Shown: positions 22,495 through 37,400 of the stretch, in pieces
Position numbering within the stretch: the first letter of the stretch is position 1
Layout: every line of letters starts with the position of its first letter
Assembly (NCBI GenBank): GCA_900088475.1
Contig: FLMG01000742.1
Span: 3,491 to 42,053 of the forward strand
Reading direction: 5' to 3'
DNA: 38,563 nt
DNA from: Hyphochytrium catenoides
Taxonomy: Eukaryota; Sar; Hyphochytriomycetes; Hyphochytriales; Hyphochytriaceae
Notes under the pieces: model-generated
Told to the model about the DNA's origin: nothing
Database searches by the model: none
What the model saw: the letters and a program-made list of their open reading frames with translations, nothing else
Made by a program: the position numbers and the translations under genes

Positions 22495-25400
22495 CTGCAA
22501 CCGGCGAGATGATAATGACGACAGAAGGCATAGAGTCAGCCAGGTATTATGTAAGGGACAGCTCTTCTTCTTCCACTATCTTAGGGTTGGAGCTGCAGGG
22601 TAAAGACGTCGAGGTGGGAGGACTAGGAGCTAGAAGATGAAGACCGATGTCGGCGCTCCGCTATTGATGATGCCAAGACCGTACCTTTTCATCTTCCGCA
22701 AATGGGAAGAGCTCCGTCTCATCCAGCAGCTCGTCCTTCATATAAAAGTCGAGGTACGTGTTCGCGAGCAGCCGATCGAAGTCGTTGACGATATGTCCTC
22801 CATACATGATCTCTCCAAAGATGTACTTCAGGTCCGCCCAAGGGATCTTACCGCCTGCACTACTCTCAAGGTAGTTGCTGAGACACACAGCGCTATCTCT
22901 GCTCATAATGGGGGGCAGAGGAAATAAGCATGGAAGGATGGTTACTGCAAATCAGACCCAATCGCTGTCCTTGTTAGGGTCTACTGCCTCAGGGGCTACG
23001 AACGATGAAGGCACAGAAAGCAAGGCGTACCTCAGGTCTCCGAGGGAGAAAGGGTACATCATATTGAATCCCAGAGGACCGTACATCTTCCTTTCCATCA
23101 CGCACGCGTGAAAATGGCAGAGACCAAAGAGAATCGACTTCACCTAATGAAGAACAAGTAAGCCAGGATTATTCTAACAAATGGTTCTCCGCCGGCAACA
23201 ACCATGCTAGCTAGATGACTCACAAACGACAGATACGTGATGGAGGTATACCGAAGCTTCAAATTGCTAACAACGGGGAGATAGAAAATGACGTCGGGTC
23301 AGTTGCGAACCTTGGACTCAGCTTCGTCGATGTAATCCTTGGGGAAAGAACAGAATGCTCTCTTTAGGTTGGCCTTCAACCCAGACGGAGGCTCCTGCGT
23401 CAGCTTGATGCACCTATTTAGGATGCCGATCGGAATAGTCTTCGAGGGGTCTGTACATTATAGTAGTATCACGTACATAGAAGACCCGAAGTGGGCAAAA
23501 CGGTCAGGAAAAGTGATATTTATCTTCGCTAATAATTTTCCCTTGTCTCCTGACCTGAGGTGAGAAAAAGTCTAAATCGCGCATGAGATCCCTCCGTGAT
23601 GAAGTCGTCAAGCTTCTTTTCTAGCTGAATGAGCCACCTAGGCATTAGATGGATGTTGTTCAGGATCACCCAATGCCCTTGTCGATGAGCGACCTGGACC
23701 AAAGGGGTACCATTAGCCACGGAGACACGGGAAAGTTAAGAAACGCATACACCTACCTCAAGCTTCTCCATGGCAATAATGTCTTGGCCTTGGCCCATTG
23801 ACACATTATGGTAACTCACACCTTTTTCAAACCCATACTTCAAAGCCAGACGGTCCAAGAGCGATACTACATCGGCTCCCGGAGAAAGGATGAAGTAGAG
23901 AGGTGTAGCTGGAGTCGAGTCCTGTTTTGAAAAGAGGCACAAGGATCACGTAGTACGAGGGCATCGTCAACAGTGCTCTCCTAACCATCGAGGAAAGTTC
24001 TATTTTACCTGAAGAGATTGGTCAATGACTTCCTGGGCGCTAAGCGTACTGTCGCAATCGCAGTAATCTGACCCGTTCGGCAGGGCGCGGCGAATGAACT
24101 GACTAACTGCTACTGTCATGCGGTCAGGCCGCAGGCAGCGGACCACCAACAGCTTCAGGAATGGGGTTTTGTCCAACCCTAACGTGATTAGGCGGGAACA
24201 AGGAAAGTTAGAAGTAAGACACTAAGCAGCGCCAGACAATGGAGCTAACTCCTCTTTTTGGTGTCCTGAGAACCTGAGAAGCTATGAGGGACTTTAATCT
24301 TTCCTCTCTCTATCTCTTGACTCCTTTCCTCTCTCTATATCATTCACCCTTCTCTTCTCATTCAGTTGCGCGGAACTCATTCCAGGTTGCTAGCACTTTT
24401 CATCTATTTATACCTGCCCAGTCTAGGGGGAGCTTCTCTTTCTCTGGAGTCACGAGGTTATACCACTCCCGAAAACGTGGCGCAGCGTCGACAAGATCGG
24501 AGGGGAATTTAGAGAAGTCATCCAGCTCTCCCAACGCTTGCACCGCACACCATTGCTGGGTTGGCAACCACTCCAAAGGATTTTCGACTCCCACTCGGCG
24601 AGGCCCCCGAAGAAGAAACTGAAAGTACTTCTCGTCCACCTGTTCAAAAACGGGGAAAGCAAAGCACAGTACTCAGCCGAAAAAAGATCATCTGGCACCA
24701 GTCCAGAGAACCGCAGTAGAAAAGGAGACAGCACTAAGAATCACGAAGGTGGTGCCAAACAGTTCCATTGAGAACTGGAGTAGTTGAGGCATTAATTTCT
24801 ACCTTGTACTCCTCTCCTAAGTTGCCTCTTCGCATAAGATTGAAGGTCAATTGTGCGAGAAGAATGAGCTTATGCGCTTCGAAGAGTCCTCTGCTAACCC
24901 ATGTGAAGATTACAAAGCGCAGACTCTCCCTCAAGTTATGCACTCTTTCGTCCTTGCTCTCGGACGGCTGGGCTTTGTCGACAGCCTTGAAGAAAAAGGT
25001 GACGAAGGAATCGAGCGAGTAGCGATACATATGGTCGATGGTGGCAAGGGAGGAGAGAAGGAAATAGAGCATCGCGCCTTCAGAAGCAACGGGCCGATAC
25101 ACTTCTCTGGCCTATAATAGGGGAGACACGAGTAATGAGTGCAACGACAAGGGGATAGAGTCTGAGAGCGCTGCTAGAACAACAACTCATTCCCGCAACC
25201 ATCTAGCCACATAATGGATGGTGTACCTTATTAATGGCAATCTCCGTTTCTTGCCCTTTCGCCACCGCCGCATTAATCTCTACAGACGCTTTCTTAGTTG
25301 CTTCCAAGCCCTCAATCAGAGGTATGTCTGACAGAATGTCCTCAGGAGCGTTGGCGAGCCTCTCAAGCAGCTGGTCCTCGAGCTCTACAAGCTGGATTTG

Positions 25401-28400
25401 ATACTGCTGGAACGACTGCACTAGCTCTTGCTTGCGAGCCTCCAGGTCAGGCTGCTCCTTGTTCACCACCTACGGAATGCGACTTTAGCTGATGTTTGCA
25501 TATGATGGGAATCGCTATTACTGGCCGCCGTCAATCTTGTGTCTTTGTTTGTAACTTTCAGCGCTCCCCTCTCCTTATAATACCTTGGCCAAAAGCTGAT
25601 CCTCCAGACCCCTCTCAGTGGCGATAAAATTGATGATGGTACACTGTGCAGCTATTTCAGGCTTATAGTGGGGGTTCGATAACTTCGTCTGAAGATAGAG
25701 TTTGAACTTAGGGTCATACTCAACGTCCTCTCCGCCTAGGCGGAGAAAGAGACCTCGCCCTTTCTTGAAGACTGCCCGAGAAATGACTGGATCCAAGGTG
25801 GCTTCAATCTCCTCTCCCATGTTTTCAATGATCACAACGCCTCCACTCGTAATAGCATTTGTCAATGTTCTTAGCCTGAACAGAGGAGGCAGGCCATGCA
25901 CAAAGAAGAAGTGCAATTAGGTTTCTGACAATCAAGCTCTGCGGTCCATACATAGCACTCACCAATTTGTCTGCGAAACCTGGATGATTGATAGGCCACT
26001 CTTTTCTTCCTTCTTTCTAAGCCATTTTATACCCTGAAGCTGGGGATCGATGATAAGCGGCCAACGCTTGCAATTGGTAATGATAGATCCGTTTTCCACG
26101 CTAATTCGATCGGCTGGTAGTCCGTCGCTCAGCATCTTGGCTGTCTTGCCCTCATTCGTGAGAAGTCGAAGAGGATCGGCACCTTCTGTAAGTGGAATCT
26201 TCTTTGCAATGAGGTCTGGCATCCACTGATTCTTCCAAAGCTCCTCGCGGAACACCTGCAAAATGGCATATAAGAAAGTATAGATCTCTCAGACAAGGGA
26301 TCTCCAAGAAGAGGACCATGGCAATGAACGAGGTCTAAGGAAGGTCTGCTCTCGTGGCAGCTAGAAGCACATCATGTCAACTGACTATGAAGTTGCGGAG
26401 ACGTTAAACCATGTTATGAATGGTTCTGACCTGATCGAAGGGGCCAATGTATGAGACGAACGCAGCGGCCAGTAGAGCGTCTCCTATGCCCATGACAATG
26501 GTCACGCGAAGAGTCGCTGTCTCGCGACCCCACCGTTCATTCTCCGAGCTGTATCAAGCAGGAGATTTGGGGAGGTGGAAAGGGCAGACTTTAGGTACCT
26601 GCACCTTCTAGGGTGCCATGATCGCAATCTTACCTTAGGCCCTTCACCAATCTCTCAGCTAGACTTAGTCTTTCAGTGCATGCGCGAGCCTCGGCTTCCA
26701 CTTTTGCCTTCTCCTCCATAGCCTACAAGTCAATTCAATTGAGTCAGTTACCAAGGTCCTGCCGCAGCTTTGACAGAAGAGTGGATGGTTATGCCCCTCT
26801 CTTTGTTCTTAGTCTCAATATCTTACCTGCTGCAGCGTAGCAGTCAGCTGTTCTAGACGCTCTTCTACCATCTTCACTTGTGCAGTGACCTTAGCCAGAG
26901 CTTCTTGGGCTTCGGCTTTATTCGCTCGCGCCGCTTCTAGACTATCCATTAAAGGCTTCACCTGTTTAATGAAGATGTTCGAAAACGAAGCATAATTAAT
27001 ATTTAGAGCCAAAACCAGCCGAGAGACAAGTGTCAGAGTATAGAACTATGCTTTACCTTCACATAGATTCTATTAAAGGTGTAGATATTGACTACCCAGG
27101 AGCAAAGAGAAGCGGCTGCAGCTGACTTTGAGGCCATATTTTCTGCAGTGAACTCGGGATCTTTTACCAGCGGTTCGATCCGCGCAATAACCTGCATCCC
27201 AACCAGATAATTATAGAAGGAAGAGGCGATGTGAGATGGAGATAAGGCGAGACATTCTGAGGCCCGAAAGAATAACTTGAAGCAGGATACCTCTTCAGGA
27301 ATGTCTTCACCCTTATACTTCTGCAGGCTCTCCTTAAACTTGTCAACCTGCGCCATCATCTTCTTTGCGCGGTCCCAGGAGTGGTTCTTGTACTCCTTCT
27401 CCACCATAATCAAACATGCCGCGGTGACCTTGTCAACGCCAGCTGGGGGCTTTGGAAGCGACTTGAGCTCAGTGAGCATTGACTTGTCCAGGCAATCCAC
27501 CGCTGAGGCTGCAGCGTCCATAGCCGGTTTTGCAGCCGAAAGTTCAGTTTCAGCTTGCTGCAGATATTGGCCAAGTAAGCAAGTGTTAGGCCACACAGGG
27601 AACAACAGGAGAGTATCCCAAAAAACAAGCCACCGCGAAACCATAAGAGATAGAGGATGTCGGGGCAATCTTCACAAGGCCGATGGAATGCAAGTCAAGT
27701 AGATACATATTCAGCAACCTTTTCAATGACCGCTGCCTCATTCGAAGCCTTTTCAGCCTTGTCCGCCTCCTCACTAGCCATTTTCTTCTGTTCCTCGGCT
27801 GCCTCTTGCTCTTTGCTGATTTGTTCCAGCAGTGCGTTCGTTGCTGCTTTTTTCTCTTCCACCCGCTTCATTGTATGCGTTAGATCAATCTGCAGCTCGG
27901 CTACATCTTGGGCAGTTTTTCTAAGCGTAGAAAGACCAACATCCAGCCTATCTATGAGCCGTTGAACCTGGAACAGCCGTTACGGGAAGGGCCGCGGAGA
28001 GCAACGGAGACGTTATCGATTGCGATGCGAAGGGTCCATTACAGAACGGTATGCGTCACTAACCTCTCCTCTTTTTTGCTCGAGAAGGAAGCGATAGAAG
28101 ACAATGAGCTCTAAGAAACTCTTAGGCGTAACGTAATTATAGCGCCTCTCGGCCGCAAGGTAGCGTTGGCTAGCCTCTGTGACCTTAAGATGTACCTGCC
28201 AGCAAAGAGTCAGAGACCTAGGTAAGTAGCCTCAGACCAACTCCTAAAAGACCCGCTTCTCCATACGTAGGAGGTGGAACTCGCAATACGAGACTTCGCA
28301 CCTCTCAATGCATCACGGTGAAAGACAGGACAGTATTGTCACAACAACTTACGTAGGACATGTGCTTGGCAATATTGTCTCTGTTTTCGTCTCCCCCGAG

Positions 28401-31400
28401 GTCGAGATCCTGCAGAAAGCGCTGTGCGACGCTAACTAGCGCTTCTTCTGGCCAAGGATGGAACCAGTCGATCACAGTGCAGTTCACAAGGCCAGGGAAC
28501 CGTCGGGCGCGGATACGGAAGGTGTCGCCCACTGGAGCAAGTCATTGTTGGCCGAGAATGAGATTAGAGATTGACCAATTCCGTCAGAATAGGAGGCAGC
28601 GCCTCAAGATATCATGCTTACCGGGAGAAAAACAAAGGATTACGTGCATGTTCGCCCGCACCCTTGCTATCAAGAAATCCATCATGGCGTCATGAGAGTC
28701 CGCAATACCTTCACAGGCAGGTGTGACAAAAAGCTGTCAATGCATCGGGCCCCAGCGAAGAGCACAAAGACTGTGCCCTTTACTCCGCCCCTACCTGCAG
28801 CCTTAGCCTCGTTCCTCAGGGCTCCCAAGAGGCCGTCAATCTCGTCTTTCGGAAAGAGATCCGGAATCCAGCCACTGTTGAGGAAGTCATTGATGTATAC
28901 TGAGAGTGCATGCAAGAGGTAAGTGGAGAGTTAGTTGCGGCGGTCTTGGATTCCCTGAAATGCGTGCACCTTCATGGTCCAAACTACATGGATAATACGT
29001 CGTCGTGTCTTTGCTACTTCTGCTGGTTAGCTTCACCTACCTAAAAACTTGTCATTGACGATCTGTCCGTCGGTCATGATCCAGACTAATGGATTTCCCT
29101 TCACTCCTGAAACTTTGTACATCTCACGCAGAGCCTCCTTGAGATCTTCGATCTATAATGAGAGTTAGTAGCAGCAATAGAAGGCCTTAGTCCACTTGCC
29201 AACGCCAAGTTGGATAGAAATTAGTCAATTCTCTCGCTCTGATTTACAACGAGGTATAACCGAAACGTGGCCGAGGCACAAGGATTCTACATTTCTCCTA
29301 AACTCCACCGCACCCTCGGATCCCACCACCGTTGGAACGCCTACCTTGAAGTTAGACGTTACAGAAAGCTGACGGACTTCATAGCCGCAGATGAAAGCTG
29401 CTAAACGGGAGAGACTCTGCTTTCCACTACCTCCGACGCCAATCAGTAGAGCGTTGCCGGCGGGATTTGCAATGATTCTTGCGATACGGGTAGTGTGCTG
29501 CATCGCCTGTTCAAACAGCACCAGATCCATAATACTCTGACTTTCATTGTATTCTTTCATCTTCTCTTCCAGTACACGACCCAAAGTTTGATTGTCACTG
29601 ACTGCCAGGTACGCTCGCTCGGGTCCGGCAAGAGACGTGTGGAAAGAGGTGAAGATAATGGGCTCCGCTAGAAGCTCTTCTTGATTTTCCTCAGGGAAGT
29701 ACTTCTTAAGAAGTTCTGTAAGGAGGTCCCTGAACTTCTTTATCTCCTCGCCATTTATGAGACGGTCGGAGTAGACCCTACACGGGACAAACGACAGTGA
29801 CAAAGATATATGTCAAGACCAGATTCCTTGTAGAGAACAAAAGAAGTGCAGTGTGATCAACTTGTAAGCTCAACTACTTTCAACGATCTATTTACCTGAA
29901 GCATTCATGGACCCAGAGGCGCATCAGCTTCCGAGGGGTCGTGTAAAACTCAGGTTTGGCAAGACAGACACCTTGGAAGATGTTCGTGATCTACGAGAAC
30001 GTAGATTAGGAGAACATGTGAGAGAAGAATGTAGGAGTACTACGGCCTTGAGGCGAATAGGATCCAGGACTTGGTAACTCTACCTCTCTCATATTCCAGT
30101 TATACACAAACTTCGTAGCGGAAGGAAGAAATTTTGCATTAATTTGTTCCTGGAGGGCCACAGTTGCTTCGGTAATCTTCTCGCCTGCCTGACAGACACT
30201 GGGTTGAAAAGAGGACGAGAAGTGACCTCTAAGAATCGCCTTGTAGATGCCCGCGAGTTCTCCGCCCCCAGGCATTTGACAAGCGAAGGTTGAAAAATGA
30301 CGCTGCAGGCGCTCATTGACCACGAACGACCCTGCCGTCGGGTTCATCGCTGCGAGAGTGCGGAGAGGAGCACATGAGAAGAGGGCGTTGGCAGTAAGTA
30401 CTTGAACATAATTGGAGTGAACAACAAAAAGTGTTGATGAATATGCTAGGAAGTGACTCAATGAGGAGCAGAAGATTGAAGGATGCATCGAGCATGCCTA
30501 CTAGCAGATTACTGCTGCCGGTGTTGTTTACTTATCTTCCCTAGTCTCTCACCTGATACGTACTGAACGTCCACAATCTCCTTTCTAAATCCAAGGTCCT
30601 GTCTATCGAAGATAGTATTATAGTCTATGTGTTGGCGGAGAAGTTCCAGCGCATTCTGTGTCCCGTATGTCTCCAGGTAAGGGAGGTTGAGGTCGTCGAT
30701 GAAGTAGACCAGACGCTTGGTAGACGGTGGGCCGAAAATGCGCCCTGACCGCTTATCAATGGCCTAAAAGAGCAGAGAATAGCCAATTTTTTATCCATTA
30801 GGTTGCAACAGATCAGAAAACGAAAGAGAGTCTCTCTGTATTAGCACTATGTAGAGTGTCCTCTTGAAAACTGTGGACTTCCTCCAGGAGATACTCACCT
30901 GCTCAATTTGTCTCTGCAAGCTGAGGGAATCCGTGTAGTAGTTCATGTTGATTGAGGAGCTGAGCATGTTCTCATCCAGCTGCCGTAAAAAGCTTCGGAT
31001 CATGGTGGTTTTGCCAGTACCAGCGCCCCCAACAAACATAACAGGTCTGCGCTTCTTCACGAGCAGAGACAGGAGAGAAGATAGTCGCACTGTTTCCGCA
31101 GTCTGTACAACGATGGAGGAGAAGGAAGTTTGTCCAGGGCCATTACCGATTGGTGTGTGAGAGTACTCTGGCACTTTGTTTGCCCAAGATTTGAAGGAGC
31201 CTGGTGACAGATGGGAAGAAGCGGGAGAAGCAGGAAGGAACCTTAGGAACAGCTTCACTAGCTCGCTTTGCATTCACTTGCCTTCCTTTGGCTCGTAATA
31301 GAAATCGAAGCACATGCCTCCTTCCTGGGGATACTTCACAGTACTAAATGTCTGTTGCCAGTTCTCAGAGAATTTTCTTCGGGAGTCTCCGCCTTTGTCA

Positions 31401-34400
31401 GCGATGAGAGGCCCGCCGAAGGCCCAGCAGCAGGCAAATACGAAGAAGTGCTCCACCAACTCCAGAGTCTTCAGCTTGGGTTCAATTGCCTCCAGAAGGC
31501 CCTCGAGAAGGTAGCAGATTGTTGATACCTTCAGAGCGGATCAGAAGAGCATTGGTTAAAAGGCATCACAGCACAGGTCCAATCCTGTCAAAAGATCAGA
31601 GCATTCTGTCGCACTATGCAGGCGTCGCCCGTGAGGACAGACCGTGAAAGTCAGGACACATGGAAAACTAGCCTAGATCTTCATTATGATATCATTCAGA
31701 CATGAGGGGTAATGGCAGTACGACTGACTGAGGGCAGATCCGTCGCTAGGAGGGCCATACCTGGTTGATTAAGCGTAAGGGAGTCACTTTTTTATATCCC
31801 TTTCTAAGCATCTCGGCAGCATTGTCAATATACCTGCAACAGATGGCAAAATAGTGATATCAGACCTTTCGACCAAATGGTTGAACAGCACACTATAGAG
31901 AGTATCGCCACCCTGAAAACATAAAAACATTCTGTTTCGACGTAAGATTGAACTTACTTATCAAAAAGCGGAGGCAGCAGAGTCTTTTCAGCCTCATCTG
32001 GTCTCTTTAGCATCCAGCTGTCCACGAAAGGCCTCCAGCCGATATCGGTCTCATTGATATAGAGAATGCCAGCCCTGGATACCGTAGCGGGAGTAGCATT
32101 CTTCAACGAATTGACCTCAAAGATCATCCGCATGGCGTCGGAGAGAGGTATCCTCTCATTGGACACCAATGTGAGAACCTTATTGTCATCCATAACCGTA
32201 TTCATGCTCTCAATCCACACTGCGTCAATATCGCCATCTAGTACGACCCACTTGCTCTCTTGATATTCATGAAATCCCTAAAAGTTTGTTATAACCAAGC
32301 AACAGGATGATTAGAGCCAGACGAAGAGCAGATGGAGAGGCTTTCACAAGGGACGGAAGTAGTCTACGTACTTGCTCTGAGATGTTCTTACTCATTCCCC
32401 TCATTATAATGGACAACACGCCATCCTTCCAGTCCTTGGAGAGCGTCATGTATCCATACAGTTCGTCCGACGTGACTGCTTTGGGGTTAAGGGTCTCAAA
32501 GACACATATATTCTTAGCCTTTTGAAGGTTGTGGCAGTCCGCGAGAGTCTTCCAAATGGTAGTCTTGGCACAACCAGCAGGGCCTGCGCAGGATTTGTAT
32601 TGATCTTAGCCGTACTACTCGACAAAAAAAGAATACAGGCCCCTGGTTTGGGTGGGGTGTGCAAAAGTTGCATAACTAGAAAAGAATTGTAAGTTCAGCT
32701 CCTCCTGTTTAAGGCGCCTAGGCCGCCGGCCTTGGAGCCCGAAACATGTAAGAGACCAGAACCCATGAGGTCGACACAAGCCAAAAGTTAGGCGCGGCTT
32801 ACCAAGCAGCATAACGGAGTGTCTGACATCCAGAAGCTCCTGGAATTGCGTGACTTTCAACACGAAACCGTCCTCAAATTGCAGACCCCTTTGTTTGCAT
32901 ACTTCGACTGTCTTCTCGCGTAAATGGTGGTTTACCTGAAACAGGAATTTGCAGGGACAGCGACGTTATCAGCGCAGTGCCCAGGAGAACAGCAACGCTC
33001 TATTGTAGCGGGAGAACGCACCTTAGGTTGCACTTCGAGGCCAATGAAGAGATCTGAGATAAGTCTGAGGAAGATGGGAATATCGTGCTGCGGGATCTTT
33101 GGCGTGTTGAAATCTCTCAGTGCCCTCATAAGCACCTTATCCTCACTGGTGTCCGGCTCCGCACGCTTCAGCATGCCTGCAAACCGATCAAGAGTAAGGG
33201 TCAGCTTATATCCGCTATGTAGCGATGTACCTTAAGTTCTGCTATGGCTGGTGGCATGTCTGTCTATTTCTGTGGTGCACATGACCTACCTGCCACCCTT
33301 AGTACTGATTTGACAGCCCGCAGGCCCCAGTCATAATGAGGTTGCTTTGACAGGAGTTCGGAGCTGAGCTGATAAAGCGTCACGAACTTTATCGCCAGCT
33401 TTCGCGCCATTTGGAACCCTGTAGTAGGGCAGATGTTGCACGACAAAGGAGATGAGAATTGCTCAGGAAGATTGACGACAACAACCAAGGAACGTTGTGC
33501 TATTTGTTCTCTACGAACAATACATGCTTTGCATTTAATAACAGAATAAGGTTACCTTCACTCATAAGCATATTCTCGCAAATAGGCTTCAGGTCCGGTC
33601 GAATCATGGCACAAGAGCGGAAGAGGGCCTTCAGGTTCTCTGGCAGCTCCGTTCTTCCAGCGTACCCGGGATTCATAGTTATAAAGAAGCCGCACGTAGG
33701 GATCAGAGCGATCACGTCTCCCATAAAGTCGAACGCGCCGACCTAGATGCCGAGGATTAGTTAACTTCTTACAGTACAGCCGAAGGATTTCCAAGGCACT
33801 CATTAAAGCATAGCTATAGGATACTAACCCTAACTGAGCTCACAACAGAAAAAATGATGAGGGGAAAGAGCGCCGCAAAGCAGCTTTCAAAGGATATTTT
33901 ACCTTCTCCGGGGGCGTTCCAGCAGCTACAGCCTGGAACTGAGGCTCACGATTACCGGGAATACTAAGCCGAACAATTGCGTCCTGACGGGAACATCGCG
34001 CAGAGGAGAAGAGACACAAAGGGTCAGAACTACTAGGATCAAGCAAGGGCCTTCCTCTTCCTTTTTCCTTTCTCCATGATATAGGCACGGGGCATTGATC
34101 GCAAACACCTACGTCTACTAACCTGCACAGTCTTGACCTGCGTGGCCACGACCGAGAGGACCTCGATATTGATCCTGTTGAACTCGTCAAAACAACCCCA
34201 GGTTCCAGTTTGGGCCAGCCCTCTGAAAATGTCCGCCATGGTCTGGAAATTCATTTGATCGGAACAATTGAAGACGTAACAGCACAGCGCAAGAGCCCGA
34301 GCCAGGTCTTTGGTAGTCTCCGTCTTCCCGGTGCCTGCCGAGAGCACCAATGGGGTTTAGATCTAGCAAGATAGGAAACCTAATAAACCATGACAAAAAG

Positions 34401-37400
34401 TACAGTCTCACAGTCACCCAGACTAGAGGAGAGGGCTTCACGTTTCGTCAAGAAGAGTAAAATCGATGGAAAACGAAGCTCAAACCTGCAGGTCCTGCTG
34501 GAGCTCCTCCCAAAAAGAGTCTCAGCGCCATGGTTAGGGTGATATAGCAGCGGTCGGTCAGCGGCGTGATGACGAGTCTGCCACTGTTTCCAGTGTACTC
34601 ATACGAGTACTTGCTTCGAAAATCGGTGATCTTGATGTTCACATCCCGCGTCTCTTGCTGCCAGTAGAATCGAAGCTGACAATAGTGATTTTAATAATTG
34701 GAAGAATGGCGATAAGGTTATAGAACGGATCACCCAAATTGTGCCCGTGATGAGGAACTGACCTGTTGTTGCCATAAGAAGGAAAGCGGGCCGGAGACTT
34801 TCTCGTCTACAAGCTTCTGGATGACATCTCGTCCGTGGACGTCAAGGGTGATGAGAGAAATAATCTTGGCCCGATCACCTATGTATGTCGCAGTGTGTCA
34901 AACGTTTATGCTAGTTCCAAACGTGTACATGTAGAAGGGATTGGGGGAAGTACTGGTGGCCTGGCTCACCTTTGGTCAGCTCTCCTAGAACAAGGTTGAT
35001 GAGTGCCTCTAGTTGTTTATTGCAAATGTCAAGGTAGCGCTTGACACTGTCTTCCTGGCCGTTTTCATACTCTTCTAGCGCTCGCTCTGGGATGGAAGAC
35101 GTCATTAGTTTGACGGGTATACATACAGCTGGTGGCCTCACAAGAGGAGTAGATTGGACCAGGACCCAAACCAGTGCGTGACAGAGCCTAGAGGTAAGAG
35201 CAAGCAAGAAGCTGCCTGTAGGCTAAGGTATGTGTAAAGCATCATTGTAACTCACCTGTCTCATCTGTCCAGCTCATCTGTGTTGCAGTTAGCACTACCA
35301 TAGCAGGGTAGTCAAAGAGCCACTGGTGTCGAGGCTTGTCAAACTCCCAAGCTTGAGCAGAGTTCCAGGCCTCTGACATGTGATGCTTGATAGTGTTCTT
35401 CATGCAGTCAGTTAGCTGGTTCAGCCAGCTCTCTACGGCGCCTGACATAGTGAAGGGGGAAGGCATAGCCACTCTGATAGACCAGAGTTATAGGCAAGAA
35501 TGGTGGAAGGGGTATCGTTAGGTAGACTGTTGTAGGGCCGGAGCACTCCAACACGTAAGCTACACGTAACGTAGCCTCCATTATATTCATCGCGCAAACA
35601 TGGAGAGCGTCACTAGCTTTTTGCGTGTACCTTTCTTTATCTTTTGATATCATAGTATGGACCGTATTCGTCGAGCCCTCCTCATATTGAAGGTTGGCAA
35701 GAGAGTCATAACAGTCGCCCAAGTAGGGCATGATTTTCGGAGGATTATTGCCGTTGCTAAGAATCTCCAGAAGGGCCGCATTACTGACAAAATAGAACCG
35801 GGGGAATATCTTCTTCTTCATGTCAAGATACTCTATAGCGCGAACAGAAAGAAGGTCATTAGCGCATGTCCCCCTCCACGGACAATGGTGATTGATGAAG
35901 GAGGCCAAAAAGGAACGGATTGCATTGATAGCGTTATGAGTAAAGAGTAGTAAAGGACGTAGACAGAAGAGTCAGCCTCCGTCTTACCGTTGAGAGACTT
36001 CTGACAGAGTTCCAGACGTGCAGTCAACCCCTTTAGCAGATCAAGTCTGCCCTCAACTTGGGCTGAGGCGAGTACTCCAGGGGTATTCACAGCATTCTTC
36101 ATCAGATCCTTGAACTCCGTGTCAATACCTAGACGTGCGAGAAGCCGGTAGGTTAAGACAAAGCGTGTTACAACTAGTAATGGCGTTGTCTCCTACTCCA
36201 CTGACCCACTTGATGGATTCTTAGCAACTGCCCCCTCTTGCTCCCCCTCCTGGTCCCCGTTCCTGCTCACCTTCAAATCGCTTAGTGTCGTCGGGCAATT
36301 GACTTCTAATGTCCGCTGAAGCCAGAAATATGCTCTCCAAAGCGGCCCATTGCTTTGAAACGTGGACCCACTCCTTAACGACCTCTTCCACAAGTCCAAG
36401 GGACTGTTGCCAGAAGAGAACACGGTCTCGGAAGTAATCAACGAACTTGCCCATTCCGACGATGCTTTGGAGTTCGAGTTGATGACTTTCCAAGGACTCT
36501 ATGACCTAGGGAAGATTTTGGTGATCAATGAACGGGCTGCCCAGTAGCTGACCAAGAACAGTGCTCATCTCACCTCTTCCGAGGGCTTGACTATCATGAT
36601 CTCCGAATCTTTATGTGGGACGAAATCCAACTTTAGATCATTCCAAATATTCTCAATGTGCTTCAGCTTGTTCTCAATCTTCAGCTCCTTACTCGCAGTC
36701 TCTACTACTTCGCTGACATCATCCACGTGCTCGTGCAGCTTCAGAGCAAGCACGTCTGAAAATGAGAACTTGTGTGACAGGCGTTAGTAATGGTGATTTG
36801 AGTCTCTATCAAGGCAGACCACAAGTTCGCGTGTAGAGAAGGCCGCTGCCAACTGGAGCTTTGAAATGGTGACCGAAGATGCCTTGTGTTCTTAGGTGTT
36901 CATATGTAACTGAAATATTTACCTGTGGATCGGTAGGGTTAACCGGCTTGACCTTGCAAATGGTTGAGAGAGAACGCCAGTGTCTATCTCTCATAGCCGG
37001 TGAATGCAGCTCGTTGACAAGAGGAAGCACTACTGCCATGTTCTTTACAGAATCCTCTAGATCTCGGTAAACCTGCCAACCCTTGATCATCTGCCCAATT
37101 CAAAAAGCAAGGATTTAGCTACATATAGGTCTTGACGTGCAGAAGGGCTATAATCATTTTGCAGGAGGCACAAAAGCCAAGGAAGCGGGCGAACGAGTTG
37201 TAGAATGAGGCAAAGCAGTAGAAATTGGAAGTAGGGCAGGAAGGCAGCGTATGAGCACTGAGGGATGGTGCTCAGCAGCTCAACAGGGTCAAGGCGCACC
37301 GGACTGATCCCTCCCTCTGCTCTTATCTGCTTCAGAAAGTTCTTTGTCTGGTCCTCAAAGGAGTCTGTGTCAATGTCATTCCAAAGAGTGCAGTTCCAGT

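Noticed and set aside
23224-23256. A 33-nt micro-exon in dynein ([11 protein letters not shown]) with usable splice sites and matching phase
   Set aside because: Direct joining of exon 23450-23311 to exon 23143-23031 is also in phase and gives a segment length much closer to beta heavy chains (EAESK then VKSILFGLC). The extra 11 residues would be an unneeded insertion.
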